From: Pseudomonas sp. SDI
Lineage (GTDB): Bacteria > Pseudomonadota > Gammaproteobacteria > Pseudomonadales > Pseudomonadaceae
Assembly: GCF_003105155.1 (NCBI RefSeq)
Contig: NZ_QETK01000007.1
Location: 112,843-176,842 of the forward strand
Reading direction: 5' to 3'
Length of the DNA stretch: 64,000 bases
Under the pieces are notes generated by a model. It worked only from the letters and a program-made list of their open reading frames with translations, did no database searches and had not been told where the DNA came from. Position 1 is the stretch's first letter; each line of letters opens with the position of its first letter. Position numbers and translations under genes: made by a program. This document shows, piece after piece, positions 46,240-55,038 of the stretch.

Positions 46240-47124
46240 TCAAATCTGCTCCAGCAACCAGCCCCGAAATGCCCGCAACGATGGCAGCGCCTCGTTGCGC
46301 GGCGGGTAGATCAGGTAATAGCTGCGTTGGCTGGCAAACGGCTGGGCCGGGCTGCTCAGCTCGCCATTGGCCAGCTCCTCCTCGACGAGGATGCGTGGCA
46401 CCAGGCCGATGCCAATGCCGGCGCGCACCGCCTGAATCAGGTGCGAGGTCAGCTCGAAGCTTGGCCCCAGGCGCATGGCCTTGTGCGGCAAGCGCTGATG
46501 GCTGAACCACTCGCCCCAGGCGTTGGGGTTGTTGGCGACGTTGAGCAGCATCTGCTCGCCCAGGTCCGCCGCCGACCACTGACTGCGGCTGGCCGCCACC
46601 TCCGGTGACACAATCACCACCAGCTGTTCGGCATGCAGACGATGACAGATCAGCCCCGGCAGGTCGCCCGTCGCCACGCCGATGGAGGCATCGATGCCGC
46701 TGGTTTCAAAATCGATCGCTTCGATCCGCGAGTTGATATGCACCAGCATGCCCGGGTGGGTTTTGTAGAACGCGTGCAGGCGCGGCAACAGCCATTTCGA
46801 GCCGAAGGTCGGCAGGGTCGCCAGACGCAGGGTGCCGCTGCCGGACTGGTAGGCCATGGCCTGCAGTGTGGCGCTGCGGATACGCCCGAGCGCCTCGCTC
46901 ATCTCGCGCTGGTACAGCCGGCCGACATCGGTGAGCTGCACCTGGCGGCCTTCGCGACGGAACAGGGTGAGCCCCAGTTGTTGCTCCAGCGCCTGCACCT
47001 GACGGCTGACCGCGCTCTGGGTCAGCGACAGTTCGGCGGCCGCGCGGGTATAGCTTTCATGCCGTGCGGCAGCCTCGAAGGCCAGCAGCAGCGACATCGA
47101 CGGGGTAAGGTGGCGATAATTCAT
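46240..47124 (-). CDS. LysR-family regulator (GcvA-like)
   Basis: 294 residues. Helix-turn-helix MSLLLAFEAAARHESYTRAAAELSLTQSAVSRQVQALEQQLGLTLFRREGRQVQLTDVG, then an effector-binding domain (TLPTFGSKWLLPRLHAFYKTHPG). It is divergent from the YdiJ-type dehydrogenase; a 17-bp palindrome lies between them, so it probably regulates that gene. The pairing with a D-2-hydroxyacid dehydrogenase hints at a hydroxyacid inducer. Confidence 0.9.
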   Translation of the reverse strand: MNYRHLTPSMSLLLAFEAAARHESYTRAAAELSLTQSAVSRQVQALEQQLGLTLFRREGRQVQLTDVGRLYQREMSEALGRIRSATLQAMAYQSGSGTLRLATLPTFGSKWLLPRLHAFYKTHPGMLVHINSRIEAIDFETSGIDASIGVATGDLPGLICHRLHAEQLVVIVSPEVAASRSQWSAADLGEQMLLNVANNPNAWGEWFSHQRLPHKAMRLGPSFELTSHLIQAVRAGIGIGLVPRILVEEELANGELSSPAQPFASQRSYYLIYPPRNEALPSLRAFRGWLLEQI

Positions 47125-47185
47125 TCGTAAAAGTCATCGATAGCGGCAGAAATATCCGTTTGCCCATGGCGGCAGGCTCCGGGAT

Positions 47186-47202
47186 CATTGGCACTGCCAA
47201 TG
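47186..47202. promoter_or_regulatory. 17-bp palindrome in the LysR / ydiJ divergent spacer
   Basis: CATTGGCA-C-TGCCAATG is an exact dyad and contains the T-N11-A pattern of LysR sites (T47188, A47200). It lies 62 bp upstream of LysR and 76 bp upstream of the dehydrogenase start. Likely the binding site of the LysR protein. Confidence 0.6.
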
Positions 47203-47277
47203 CCTCGAGGGTGACCTGAATATGCCCAGGCAGCAAGTATTCCCGTGATTACCCAGAATTAAAGAAGCCCTCCGTCG

Positions 47278-50200
47278 ATGATTGCCCAACTGCCACCCAG
47301 TGTTCCTGCCGCCCAGTATTCCGAGTTCCTCGACGCCTTGCGCGGCCGAGGCTTCCGTGGCCAGTTCAGTGCCGACTACGCCACCCGTACGGTGCTGGCA
47401 ACCGACAACTCCATCTATCAACGTCTGCCGCAGGCGGCCGTATTTCCGCTGGATGTCGAGGATGTCGAGCACATCGCCACGCTGATGGCCGAGCCGCGCT
47501 TTACCTCGATCAAGCTGACCCCGCGTGGTGGCGGCACCGGCACCAACGGGCAGTCGCTGACCGACGGGATCGTCGTCGACTTGTCGCGGCACATGAACAA
47601 GATTCTCGAAATCAACGTCGAGCAGCGCTGGGTACGCGTACAGGCCGGTGTGGTCAAGGACCAGCTCAATGCCGCGCTCAAGCCGCATGGGCTGTTCTTT
47701 GCCCCGGAGCTGTCCACCTCCAACCGCGCCACGGTTGGCGGCATGATCAACACCGATGCCAGCGGGCAGGGCAGTTGCACCTACGGCAAAACCCGTGACC
47801 ATGTGCTTGAGCTGCACAGCGTGCTGCTCGGTGGCGAGCGTCTGCACAGCCTGCCGCTCGACGCCGCCGCGCTGGAGGCCGCCTGCGCGCAGGAGGGCCG
47901 GGTGGGCGCGGTGTACCGCATGGCGCGGCAGATCCAGGAAACCCAGGCCGAGCTGATTGAGTCGACCTTCCCCAAGCTCAATCGCTGCCTGACTGGCTAC
48001 GACCTGGCGCACTTGCGCGACGAGCAGGGTCGTTTCAACCTCAACAGCGTGCTCTGCGGCGCCGAAGGCTCGCTGGGCTATGTGGTCGAAGCCAAGCTCA
48101 ATGTGTTGCCGATTCCGAAATACTCGGTGCTGGTCAACGTGCGTTACAGCAGCTTCATGGATGCCCTGCGCGACGCCAATGCGCTGCTCGCGCACAAGCC
48201 GCTGTCGATCGAAACCGTGGACTCGAAAGTGCTGATGCTGGCGATGCAAGACATCGTCTGGCACAGCGTGGCCGAATACTTCCCGGCCAACCCCGAGCAG
48301 CCGACCCTGGGCATCAACCTGGTCGAATTCAGCGGCGAGGCCGTGGCCGAAGTGAACGCCCGCGTGCAGGCCTTCGTCGCGCACCTGCAAGCCGACACCA
48401 GCATCGAGCGCCTTGGCCACACCCTGGCCGAAGGCGCCGAAGCGGTGACGCGCGTCTACACCATGCGCAAGCGCTCGGTGGGCTTGCTCGGTAACGTCGA
48501 GGGCGAAGTGCGCCCACAGCCGTTTGTGGAAGACACCGCAGTGCCGCCGGAGCGACTGGCCGACTACATCGCCGAGTTTCGTGCGCTGCTCGACAGCTAT
48601 GGCCTGGCCTACGGCATGTTCGGTCATGTGGATGCCGGCGTGCTTCACGTGCGCCCGGCGCTGGACATGAAAGACCCGGCTCAGGCGGCACTGGTCAAGC
48701 CGATTTCCGATGCCGTGGCAGCGCTGACCCAGCGCTATGGTGGCCTGCTCTGGGGCGAGCATGGCAAGGGCCTGCGCTCGGAATACGTACCGGCCTACTT
48801 CGGCGCGCTGTACCCGTCGTTGCAGGCGCTCAAGGGCGCGTTCGACCCGTACAACCAGCTCAACCCGGGGAAGATCTGCACGCCGCCGGACAGCCGTGAG
48901 GGCCTGCTCAAGGTCAACGAAGTGACCCTGCGCGGCGACCTCGACCGGCAGATCGACGAGCGCGTCTGGCAGAGCTTTGGCAGCGCCGTACACTGCAACG
49001 GCAACGGTGCCTGCTACAACTTCGACCCGAACGACGCCATGTGTCCGTCGTGGAAGGCTACCCGCGAGCGTCAGCATTCGCCCAAGGGCCGGGCCTCGCT
49101 GATTCGCGAGTGGCTGCGCTTGCAGGGCGCCGCCAGCATCGACGTGTTGCAGGTGGCGCGCAGCAAAACCTCCTGGCTCAAGGGCTTGCCGGCGCGGCTG
49201 CGCAACAATCAAGCGCGCCAGCGTGGCGAGGCGGACTTTTCCCACGAGGTGTACGAGGCCATGGCCGGCTGCCTGGCCTGCAAGTCGTGCGCGGGGCAGT
49301 GCCCGATCAAGGTCAACGTGCCGGAATTCCGCTCGCGCTTCCTTGAGCTGTACCACGGTCGTTACCAGCGCCCGTTGCGCGATTACCTGATCGGTTCGCT
49401 GGAGTTCAGCATGCCGTACCTGGCGCACGCGCCAGGGCTGTACAACGCGGTGATGGGCTCGAAATGGGTCAGTGGCTTGCTCGAGCGGCATGTCGGCATG
49501 CTTGACAGCCCGCTGATCAGCCGCTTCAACCTGCAGGCCACACTGACTCGCTGCAACGTCAAACCGGCCAGCGTGGCGCTGCTGCGCAAGCTGACCCCGG
49601 CACAGCGCGAGCGCAGCATCGTGTTGGTCCAGGATGCTTTCACCCGCTACTTCGAAACGCCGTTGCTGGCCTCGTTCATCGAGCTGGCCTACCGCCTTGG
49701 CCACCGGGTTTACCTGGCGCCGTACAGCGCCAACGGCAAGCCACTGCATGTGCAGGGTTTCCTTGGCGCATTCGGCAAGGCGGCGATCCGCAATGCCGCT
49801 CAGCTGAAGGCGCTGGACGACTGCGGTGTGCCGCTGGTGGGGTTGGATCCGGCGATGACCCTGGTCTATCGCCAGGAGTACCAGAAGGTGCCGGGCATCG
49901 GTGAGTGCCCGAAGGTCGCGTTGCCGCAGGAGTGGCTGATGGAGGTGCTGCCGGAGCAGGCACCGCAGGCCACAGGCGTGTACCGCCTGATGGCGCATTG
50001 CACCGAGAAGACCAACGTGCCGGCGAGTACCCGGCAGTGGGAGCAGGTGTTCGCCCGCCTGGGCCTGAAGCTGAGCACTGAGGCCACGGGTTGCTGCGGG
50101 ATGTCCGGCACCTATGGTCACGAGGCACGCAATCAGGAGACATCGCGGACCATCTTCGAGCAATCCTGGGCCACTAAACTGGACAAGGACGGCGAGGCGC

Positions 50201-50298
50201 TGGCCACCGGCTATTCCTGCCGCAGCCAGGTCAAACGCATGACCGAGCGGCAGTTGCGGCATCCGCTGGAGGTGGTGCTGCAGCACACCAAGGGCTGA
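47278..50298 (+). CDS. ydiJ: YdiJ-type FAD/Fe-S D-2-hydroxyacid dehydrogenase
   Basis: 1006 residues, like E. coli YdiJ (1018), now known as a D-2-hydroxyglutarate dehydrogenase. N-terminal FAD-binding PCMH domain (FTSIKLTPRGGGTGTNGQSL; LSTSNRATVGGMINTDASGQGS), FAD-oxidase C domain, then 4Fe-4S cysteines CLACKSCAGQCP and a CCG-type C-terminal region (TEATGCCGMSGTYGHEA). It is membrane-associated through electron transfer partners. Divergent from a LysR regulator. D-2-hydroxyglutarate, lactate or similar D-hydroxyacids are possible substrates. Confidence 0.92.
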   Translation: MIAQLPPSVPAAQYSEFLDALRGRGFRGQFSADYATRTVLATDNSIYQRLPQAAVFPLDVEDVEHIATLMAEPRFTSIKLTPRGGGTGTNGQSLTDGIVVDLSRHMNKILEINVEQRWVRVQAGVVKDQLNAALKPHGLFFAPELSTSNRATVGGMINTDASGQGSCTYGKTRDHVLELHSVLLGGERLHSLPLDAAALEAACAQEGRVGAVYRMARQIQETQAELIESTFPKLNRCLTGYDLAHLRDEQGRFNLNSVLCGAEGSLGYVVEAKLNVLPIPKYSVLVNVRYSSFMDALRDANALLAHKPLSIETVDSKVLMLAMQDIVWHSVAEYFPANPEQPTLGINLVEFSGEAVAEVNARVQAFVAHLQADTSIERLGHTLAEGAEAVTRVYTMRKRSVGLLGNVEGEVRPQPFVEDTAVPPERLADYIAEFRALLDSYGLAYGMFGHVDAGVLHVRPALDMKDPAQAALVKPISDAVAALTQRYGGLLWGEHGKGLRSEYVPAYFGALYPSLQALKGAFDPYNQLNPGKICTPPDSREGLLKVNEVTLRGDLDRQIDERVWQSFGSAVHCNGNGACYNFDPNDAMCPSWKATRERQHSPKGRASLIREWLRLQGAASIDVLQVARSKTSWLKGLPARLRNNQARQRGEADFSHEVYEAMAGCLACKSCAGQCPIKVNVPEFRSRFLELYHGRYQRPLRDYLIGSLEFSMPYLAHAPGLYNAVMGSKWVSGLLERHVGMLDSPLISRFNLQATLTRCNVKPASVALLRKLTPAQRERSIVLVQDAFTRYFETPLLASFIELAYRLGHRVYLAPYSANGKPLHVQGFLGAFGKAAIRNAAQLKALDDCGVPLVGLDPAMTLVYRQEYQKVPGIGECPKVALPQEWLMEVLPEQAPQATGVYRLMAHCTEKTNVPASTRQWEQVFARLGLKLSTEATGCCGMSGTYGHEARNQETSRTIFEQSWATKLDKDGEALATGYSCRSQVKRMTERQLRHPLEVVLQHTKG

Positions 50299-50316
50299 CG
50301 CTGGGTTGAGCAGAAA

Positions 50317-50348
50317 GGCACTGGCGCCGAGCGCCCAGTGCCTTTTTT
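50317..50348. terminator. Bidirectional intrinsic terminator between ydiJ and the TonB receptor
   Basis: GGCACTGG...CCAGTGCC (50317-50324 and 50335-50342) with an inner GCGC stem, followed by six T residues and preceded by AAA. It sits in the 55-bp gap between the convergent genes and can serve both. Confidence 0.9.
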
Positions 50349-50353
50349 ATGCC

Positions 50354-52840
50354 TTAAAGCGACCAGCGCACGGTGACCATGGCGTTGCGCGGTTCGCCGT
50401 ACAGGCTGTTGCCGTAGTCGGTGTTGGAGCTGATGTCCTGATAGTAGGTCTTGTCGAAGATGTTGTTCAGGTTCAGCCGTACATCGACGTGTTCCGAGGC
50501 CTTGTAGCTGGTCATCAGGTCGACCAGGGCATAGGCCTTCTGTTCGATGTAGTAGCCGTACGGCGGCGGGCCGTCGAGGTCGTTGCTGCCCTTGTTGAAG
50601 ACGCTGTTCTGCCCATAGATGCCGCCACCGATGGTCCAGCGCTCGAAGTCGCCGGGCAGTCGATAGCTGGTGAACAGCTTGAAGATGTGCCGGGGGATGT
50701 TGGTGCTGAACAGTCGACCGACCTTGTTTGGGTCGGCGTCCTTGGTGTACTTGGCCGCTGCGTAGGTGTAGCCGGCACCCAGTTCCCAGCCGGGCGCCAG
50801 GGAACCGTTGATCTCCAGGTCGAGGCCTTCGCTGCGCACGGCGCCCGCCGCTTCATAGCAGGTAGCGCCTGCCGGCGTGCACAGGTTGGGGTTGAGCAGC
50901 TTGGCGCGGTTTTCCTGATCGATGCGGAAGATCGCCGCGCTGGCATTCAGGCCACCATCGAAATACTCGCCCTTGATGCCGATCTCGTAGTTTTTGCCTG
51001 CGATCGGCTTGAGTGCATTGTTCTGCGTATCGAGCTCGGTCTGTGGGCGGAAAATATCGGTGTAGCTGACATACACCGAGTGATGCTGGTCCAGGTCGTA
51101 GACGGCGCCGGCGTAACGGGTCAGGTGGCGGGTGACCTTGTTCGGCAGGCTACTGGCAGAGGATTTGCCTTCCCAGCGCGTGTCCACGTCGTATTCGTAC
51201 CAGTCCAGGCGCCCGCCGAGGATCAGCTTGAGGTCGTCGCGCAGGTTCAGCCGTGTGGTGATGTAGGTGCCTTCCTGCTGGCTGGTGCGATGTTGGGTCC
51301 AGGGCGTGGCGCTGACATCCGGTTTCGGGATGCCGGTGGGGCGGTACAGGTTGGTGCTGGTCTTGATGTCAGTCGGCAGGCCTTTGCCCTTGAAGGTCAG
51401 GTCGCGCCGGCTGGCCCCTACCACCAGTTCATGGCTGCGCCCGAACAGCGAGAAGGGGCCGCTGAGATAAGCGTCGTAGCTGTTCTGCTGGTCTTCGTAC
51501 TGGTACCTGCCGATGTTCTGGTCGATGTCGACGTAGTCGGTTTCCCAACTGCGCATCGGTAACGAGCCGAGCATGTCGACGTCCGACCAGCTCTTGCTGG
51601 CCGACAGCAGCATTTTCCAGCTATTGGCAAAGCGGTATTCCAGGCGGCTGAAGGCGGTGGTGTTGTCCTGGTCCCAGTATTCCCAGTCGCTGCCCAGGTA
51701 GGTCGAGCGCTTGAGGTGCAGGTCGCTGCCATCGCGGGCTACCGGCAGGCCGCCCCAGGCGCTGTTGTTGTTGGCGTTCTGGTTGGAGGCACCAAAGGTG
51801 AAGGTAGCGTCTTCATTCAGGTCGGCCTCGGTGATGGCGTAGAACACCGAGCGCTCGGAACTGACGAAATCCTGAAAACTGTCCTTGGCCTGGTAGGCCG
51901 CGACCACCCGCCCGCGCAGGGTGCCGGATTCGTTGAGGGCATTGGACGCGTCGAACTCGCTGCGGTAGTTGTCCCAACTGCCGGCACTGCCGGTGACGGT
52001 GACGCGTGGTGTGGCGGTAGGGCGTTTGCGGATCATGTTCACCGCTGCGGCGGGGTTGCCCGAGCCCTGCATCAACCCGGTGGCGCCGCGTACCACTTCT
52101 ACCCGATCGAAGATTGCCATGTCGGGGCTGGAATTCATGTCCCGCGACAGGTAGTGGGACAGGTCGTTGGGCAGGCCGTCGGTCATCAGGTTTTCCACGG
52201 CAAAGCCGCGGGAGTAGAACGTCGCGCGTTGCGGACCGTCCTTGGTGATGGCGATTCCGGGGGTGTTTTTCAGGACATCTTCCAGGGTCCGCATGTTCTG
52301 GTCGTCCATGCGCTGGCGGGTCATGACCGTGATCGTTTGTGGGGTTTCGCGGTTGGACAAGGCCAGTTTGGTCGCCGTGTCCATCGGGCCACTGGTGTAG
52401 GCGCCGGTGTCTTCGCTGATCGCGCCAAGGCTGGTGTCGGAAATGTTGGTTGCGCCCAGTTCAAGTGCCGCGCCGCTCTGAACGTTGACCAGGCTGTAGC
52501 GCCCGATACCCTCCTGGCGCACTTGCAAACCGCTGTTGGCCAGCAGCCGGGCGACGCCTTCGTCGAACGAGAACCAGCCTTTGATACCGGCGGTGTGCAG
52601 GCCCTGGGTTTGCGTTGAGCCAAACGACAAGGTCACGCCGTTGGCGGCGGCAAACTGGCTGAGCGCGATATCCAGCGGCCCGGCGGCGATGTTGTACTCG
52701 GCCCGTTCGCTGGCTTGCGCGGCCCAGGCGGGCGAGGTGACGGCGCAGGCCCCGAGGACGGCGCCGAGGCTGATGCGCAGTAGTGTGGAATTGAGCTGCA
52801 AGCGCAGGGCGGCGCAGTGAAGGGGGCGTGGGTGGCTCAT
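50354..52840 (-). CDS. TonB-dependent siderophore receptor with STN signalling domain (FpvA/FoxA-like)
   Basis: 828 residues. Signal peptide to about residue 40; then an STN (secretin/TonB N-terminus) domain at about 45-115 (YNIAAGPLDIALSQFAAANGVTLSFGS) that contacts FecR; a TonB plug (NRETPQTITVMTRQRMDDQNMRTLEDVLKNTPGIAI); and a 22-stranded barrel ending VTVRWSL. The STN domain and the upstream FecR-sigma pair define a cell-surface signalling receptor. Its ligand (a ferric siderophore) is not known. A T-rich hairpin lies between fecR and this gene, separating their transcription. Confidence 0.9.
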   Translation of the reverse strand: MSHPRPLHCAALRLQLNSTLLRISLGAVLGACAVTSPAWAAQASERAEYNIAAGPLDIALSQFAAANGVTLSFGSTQTQGLHTAGIKGWFSFDEGVARLLANSGLQVRQEGIGRYSLVNVQSGAALELGATNISDTSLGAISEDTGAYTSGPMDTATKLALSNRETPQTITVMTRQRMDDQNMRTLEDVLKNTPGIAITKDGPQRATFYSRGFAVENLMTDGLPNDLSHYLSRDMNSSPDMAIFDRVEVVRGATGLMQGSGNPAAAVNMIRKRPTATPRVTVTGSAGSWDNYRSEFDASNALNESGTLRGRVVAAYQAKDSFQDFVSSERSVFYAITEADLNEDATFTFGASNQNANNNSAWGGLPVARDGSDLHLKRSTYLGSDWEYWDQDNTTAFSRLEYRFANSWKMLLSASKSWSDVDMLGSLPMRSWETDYVDIDQNIGRYQYEDQQNSYDAYLSGPFSLFGRSHELVVGASRRDLTFKGKGLPTDIKTSTNLYRPTGIPKPDVSATPWTQHRTSQQEGTYITTRLNLRDDLKLILGGRLDWYEYDVDTRWEGKSSASSLPNKVTRHLTRYAGAVYDLDQHHSVYVSYTDIFRPQTELDTQNNALKPIAGKNYEIGIKGEYFDGGLNASAAIFRIDQENRAKLLNPNLCTPAGATCYEAAGAVRSEGLDLEINGSLAPGWELGAGYTYAAAKYTKDADPNKVGRLFSTNIPRHIFKLFTSYRLPGDFERWTIGGGIYGQNSVFNKGSNDLDGPPPYGYYIEQKAYALVDLMTSYKASEHVDVRLNLNNIFDKTYYQDISSNTDYGNSLYGEPRNAMVTVRWSL

Positions 52841-52902
52841 GTGACTTCCTATGCCGTGGCAGTGAAGGCGGCTGATTGACCGCTCTACTGATGAGCCGAA
52901 CG

Positions 52903-52953
52903 AAAAAAGGAATCGGCAAGATGATTTCCTGCTGGGCTGTTGCCCTGCCGATT
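52903..52953 (-). terminator. Terminator or attenuator between fecR and the TonB receptor
   Basis: In the mRNA, arms AATCGGCA/TGCCGATT (52946-52953 and 52911-52918) enclose a 27-nt loop and are followed by CCTTTTTT. It overlaps the fecR stop, so it can lower read-through into the receptor, keeping it dependent on the sigma factor's own promoter. Confidence 0.75.
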
Positions 52954-53920
52954 ACGCTTCTATGCGCACCCAATACCGTGAGAAACGGCGCACCTGCACC
53001 GGCAACGAGACTTGCAGGTTGGCGAGGATGCCGTCGCTGTCGTCGAGGCGGAATGCCCCGGAAATACGCAAGCCGGCGACGGCGTCGGCGCACCCCAGGT
53101 AACCGGGCCGGTAGCGGGCCAGTTCCTCGACAAAGTCGCCCAGGCGCCAGTCGATCGCCACCAGCAGTCCCTGCGTCCAGGCGCTGCCCTCGACGGTCAG
53201 TGGGCGCACGTTGCCCAGTTGCGCGGCGCCGAAGGTCAGGGCTTGGCCTTCATCGACACGTTGCACCCGCTGTGGTGTGTCGTGCGGACGGACTTCCACG
53301 GTGTGGCGCTGCACCTCGACGCTGCTGAAGCCGGAATGCAGGCGCACGTCGAATCGGGTACCGAGAGCAAGTACGCGACCGTGTGGGGTTTCCACCGACA
53401 ATGGGCGCGCGGGAGGGTGCTCGGTTGCGGTGGTAATCAGCACCTCACCGCGGCGCAGCAGGATCAGCCGCTGCTCGGCGCTGTAGGCGATATCGACGCG
53501 GGTGTCGGTGTTCAAGTGCAGGCTGCTGCCATCCGGCAGGGTGACCTGGCGGCGTTCGCCGGTGCGGGTCGCGAAGTCGGCGTTGTACGGCGAGATCCGG
53601 TAGCCGCCGAACAGCGTTGCGCCCGTGGCTAGCAGCATCAGCAACTTGAGGCCGTGGCGTCGCTGTACGCCGGCTGCGGTCAATACCGGCAACGCCACGT
53701 CGCCGGGCAGGCCGCGAAGTTGCTGCTGGAGCTTTTCGATTCGGGCCCAGGCGTTGCTGTGTTCGGGGTCGGCCGCCAGCCAGTTGCGCCAGGCGAGCTG
53801 TTGCTCGGCGCTGACATCGGCGTCGTTGAGTGTCAGGTACCACTGCACAGCAGCTTGCAGATGGGCCTTGAGCGGGGGGCGGAGCGCCGGGCTGTTCAAT
53901 CGTCCATCAACAGGATGCAT
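52952..53920 (-). CDS. FecR-family anti-sigma/transmembrane regulator
   Basis: 322 residues. The N-terminal cytoplasmic segment has a DUF4880 motif (WYLTLNDADVSAEQQLAWRNWLAADPEHSNAW), then a transmembrane helix (about 88-105), and a periplasmic FecR domain (ATRTGERRQVTLPDGSSLHLNTDTRV, VETPHGRVLALGTRFDVRL). It relays the signal of the STN receptor to the sigma factor. It overlaps the sigma gene by 25 bp. Confidence 0.92.
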   Translation of the reverse strand: MHPVDGRLNSPALRPPLKAHLQAAVQWYLTLNDADVSAEQQLAWRNWLAADPEHSNAWARIEKLQQQLRGLPGDVALPVLTAAGVQRRHGLKLLMLLATGATLFGGYRISPYNADFATRTGERRQVTLPDGSSLHLNTDTRVDIAYSAEQRLILLRRGEVLITTATEHPPARPLSVETPHGRVLALGTRFDVRLHSGFSSVEVQRHTVEVRPHDTPQRVQRVDEGQALTFGAAQLGNVRPLTVEGSAWTQGLLVAIDWRLGDFVEELARYRPGYLGCADAVAGLRISGAFRLDDSDGILANLQVSLPVQVRRFSRYWVRIEA

Positions 53921-54408
53921 TGCATCAGCGCCTTGCCCAGGTGATTTTTGACCGTGGTCACCGACAGCCCCAGCTGTTTGCCGACCTGCACGTAGCTGAG
54001 GCCTTCGAGCTGCACCAGCAGGAAGATCTGTCGGGTTCGCGCACTGAGGCCGTCGAGCAGGGTATCGATGGCCATCAGCGATTCGATGATCAGGTGATGC
54101 GTTTCAGGGGAGATTTGCAACGGCTCCGGGCGCGCCGCTAACGCTTCTAGGTAGGCGCGTTCGAGGGTTTGGCGGCGGGCCTTGTCGATCATCAGGCCGC
54201 GGGCAATGGTTGCCAGGTAATGACGTGGCTCACGCAGCACGGGCAGTTGGCGCAAGGTCAGCATGCGCATGAACGTATCTTGGGCCAGGTCCGCGGCATC
54301 GGCGCTGTTGCCGGTACGGGTGCGCAGCCAGCTTTTCAGCCAGCCGTGATGCTCGCCGTACAGATGCTCGATACTCGGTGGCGCTGACGTGCTGATCCCT
54401 GCGTCCAT
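53896..54408 (-). CDS. ECF (FecI-type) iron-starvation sigma factor
   Basis: 170 residues. Sigma region 2 (LYGEHHGWLKSWLRTRTGNSADAADLAQDTFMRMLT) and region 4 (DTLLDGLSARTRQIFLLVQLEGLSYVQVGKQLGLSVTTVKNHLGKALMQC) are intact. It directs RNA polymerase to the promoter of the STN receptor when FecR is activated. The preceding Fur box indicates iron repression. It is translationally coupled with fecR (25-bp overlap). Confidence 0.93.
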   Translation of the reverse strand: MDAGISTSAPPSIEHLYGEHHGWLKSWLRTRTGNSADAADLAQDTFMRMLTLRQLPVLREPRHYLATIARGLMIDKARRQTLERAYLEALAARPEPLQISPETHHLIIESLMAIDTLLDGLSARTRQIFLLVQLEGLSYVQVGKQLGLSVTTVKNHLGKALMQCILLMDD

Positions 54409-54424
54409 AAAATCAATCGCTGCA

Positions 54425-54446
54425 AATGATAATATATCTCATTATT
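54425..54446. promoter_or_regulatory. Fur box upstream of the ECF sigma gene
   Basis: AATGATAATATATCTCATTATT matches the Fur consensus GATAATGATAATCATTATC in both halves. It is 17-38 bp upstream of the sigma start, overlapping the promoter region, so iron-bound Fur would shut off the signalling cascade. Confidence 0.8.
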
Positions 54447-54505
54447 GACGATGCGGCGGGTTATGACAATCGGCGATCTGCGCTGGGATGGGCTGAATTT
54501 CAGGC

Positions 54506-54534
54506 ACAAAAAAAGACGTCCGTGGACGTCTTCT
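54506..54534 (-). terminator. Intrinsic terminator after ssrA
   Basis: AAGACGTC-cgtg-GACGTCTT (8 bp, arms 54513-54520 and 54525-54532) followed in the transcript by seven T residues. It ends the tmRNA precursor just after the 3' CCA. Confidence 0.9.
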
Positions 54535-54544
54535 TCTGCGAATT

Positions 54545-54936
54545 TGGTGGAGCCGGGGGGATTTGAACCCCCGTCCGCCAGTACTCCGCTGTCGGTACTA
54601 CATGCTTAGCCAGGTCTATTAAGTTAACCCTCAGCGACCCGACTGGCAGGGTGCATTGGGCGAGTTGTGTAAGTTTTAGCCACTTCGTCCACAACGTACT
54701 ACGCGGCGATCCTGTTCTGTATGACAATCATTTTGGGTTTACAGGCATCCCCTGATGATTGCTGGAGCCGAAGCTACCAGGAGAGCGGGCTCAGCTGCTT
54801 ACGCAGCGAGAGCGTAACCCTCGTAGTTTTCGTCATTGGCAACTATAGAAAGTTGCAACAGTGGATTTACGAGTTCTGTTACCAACTCGGCATGCACCTA
54901 GAGTTTCGTGACCGGCGTCGAATCCTAATCGGCCCC
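54545..54936 (-). ncRNA. ssrA: Transfer-messenger RNA
   Basis: About 392 nt. The 5' end is GGGGCCGATTAGGATTCGAC and the 3' end carries the tRNA-like T-arm GGTTCAAATC and terminal CCA, pairing to give the tRNA-Ala-like domain. The internal reading frame at 54799-54840 encodes ANDENYEGYALAA then TAA, a normal proteobacterial degradation tag ending in LAA. tmRNA rescues ribosomes stalled on non-stop mRNA with SmpB. Its partner arfA is also in this window at 3.0 kb. Confidence 0.96.
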
Positions 54937-54980
54937 ATTTTCTGCTCTAGCGCTAGCATCCTTTCGAATGCCTGAGGCGG

Positions 54981-55009
54981 AGTATACGCCATCGGTCGGG
55001 CGACGTCGA
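54981..55009 (-). promoter_or_regulatory. Predicted promoter of ssrA
   Basis: TCGACG (-35; 55004-55009 on the plus strand) and TATACT (-10; 54981-54986) are 17 bp apart on the minus strand. Transcription would start near 54973, about 35 nt before the mature 5' end, which RNase P would then trim. Confidence 0.6.
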
Positions 55010-55038
55010 CTGCTGGTCCGGGCGCCCGCCGACCCGCA

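Noticed and set aside
47185..50286. A reading frame of about 1030 codons antisense to the YdiJ-type dehydrogenase
   Set aside because: It is the complementary frame of a gene with clear FAD and Fe-S motifs; its residues are biased (His, Gln, Arg, Val) and show no domain.
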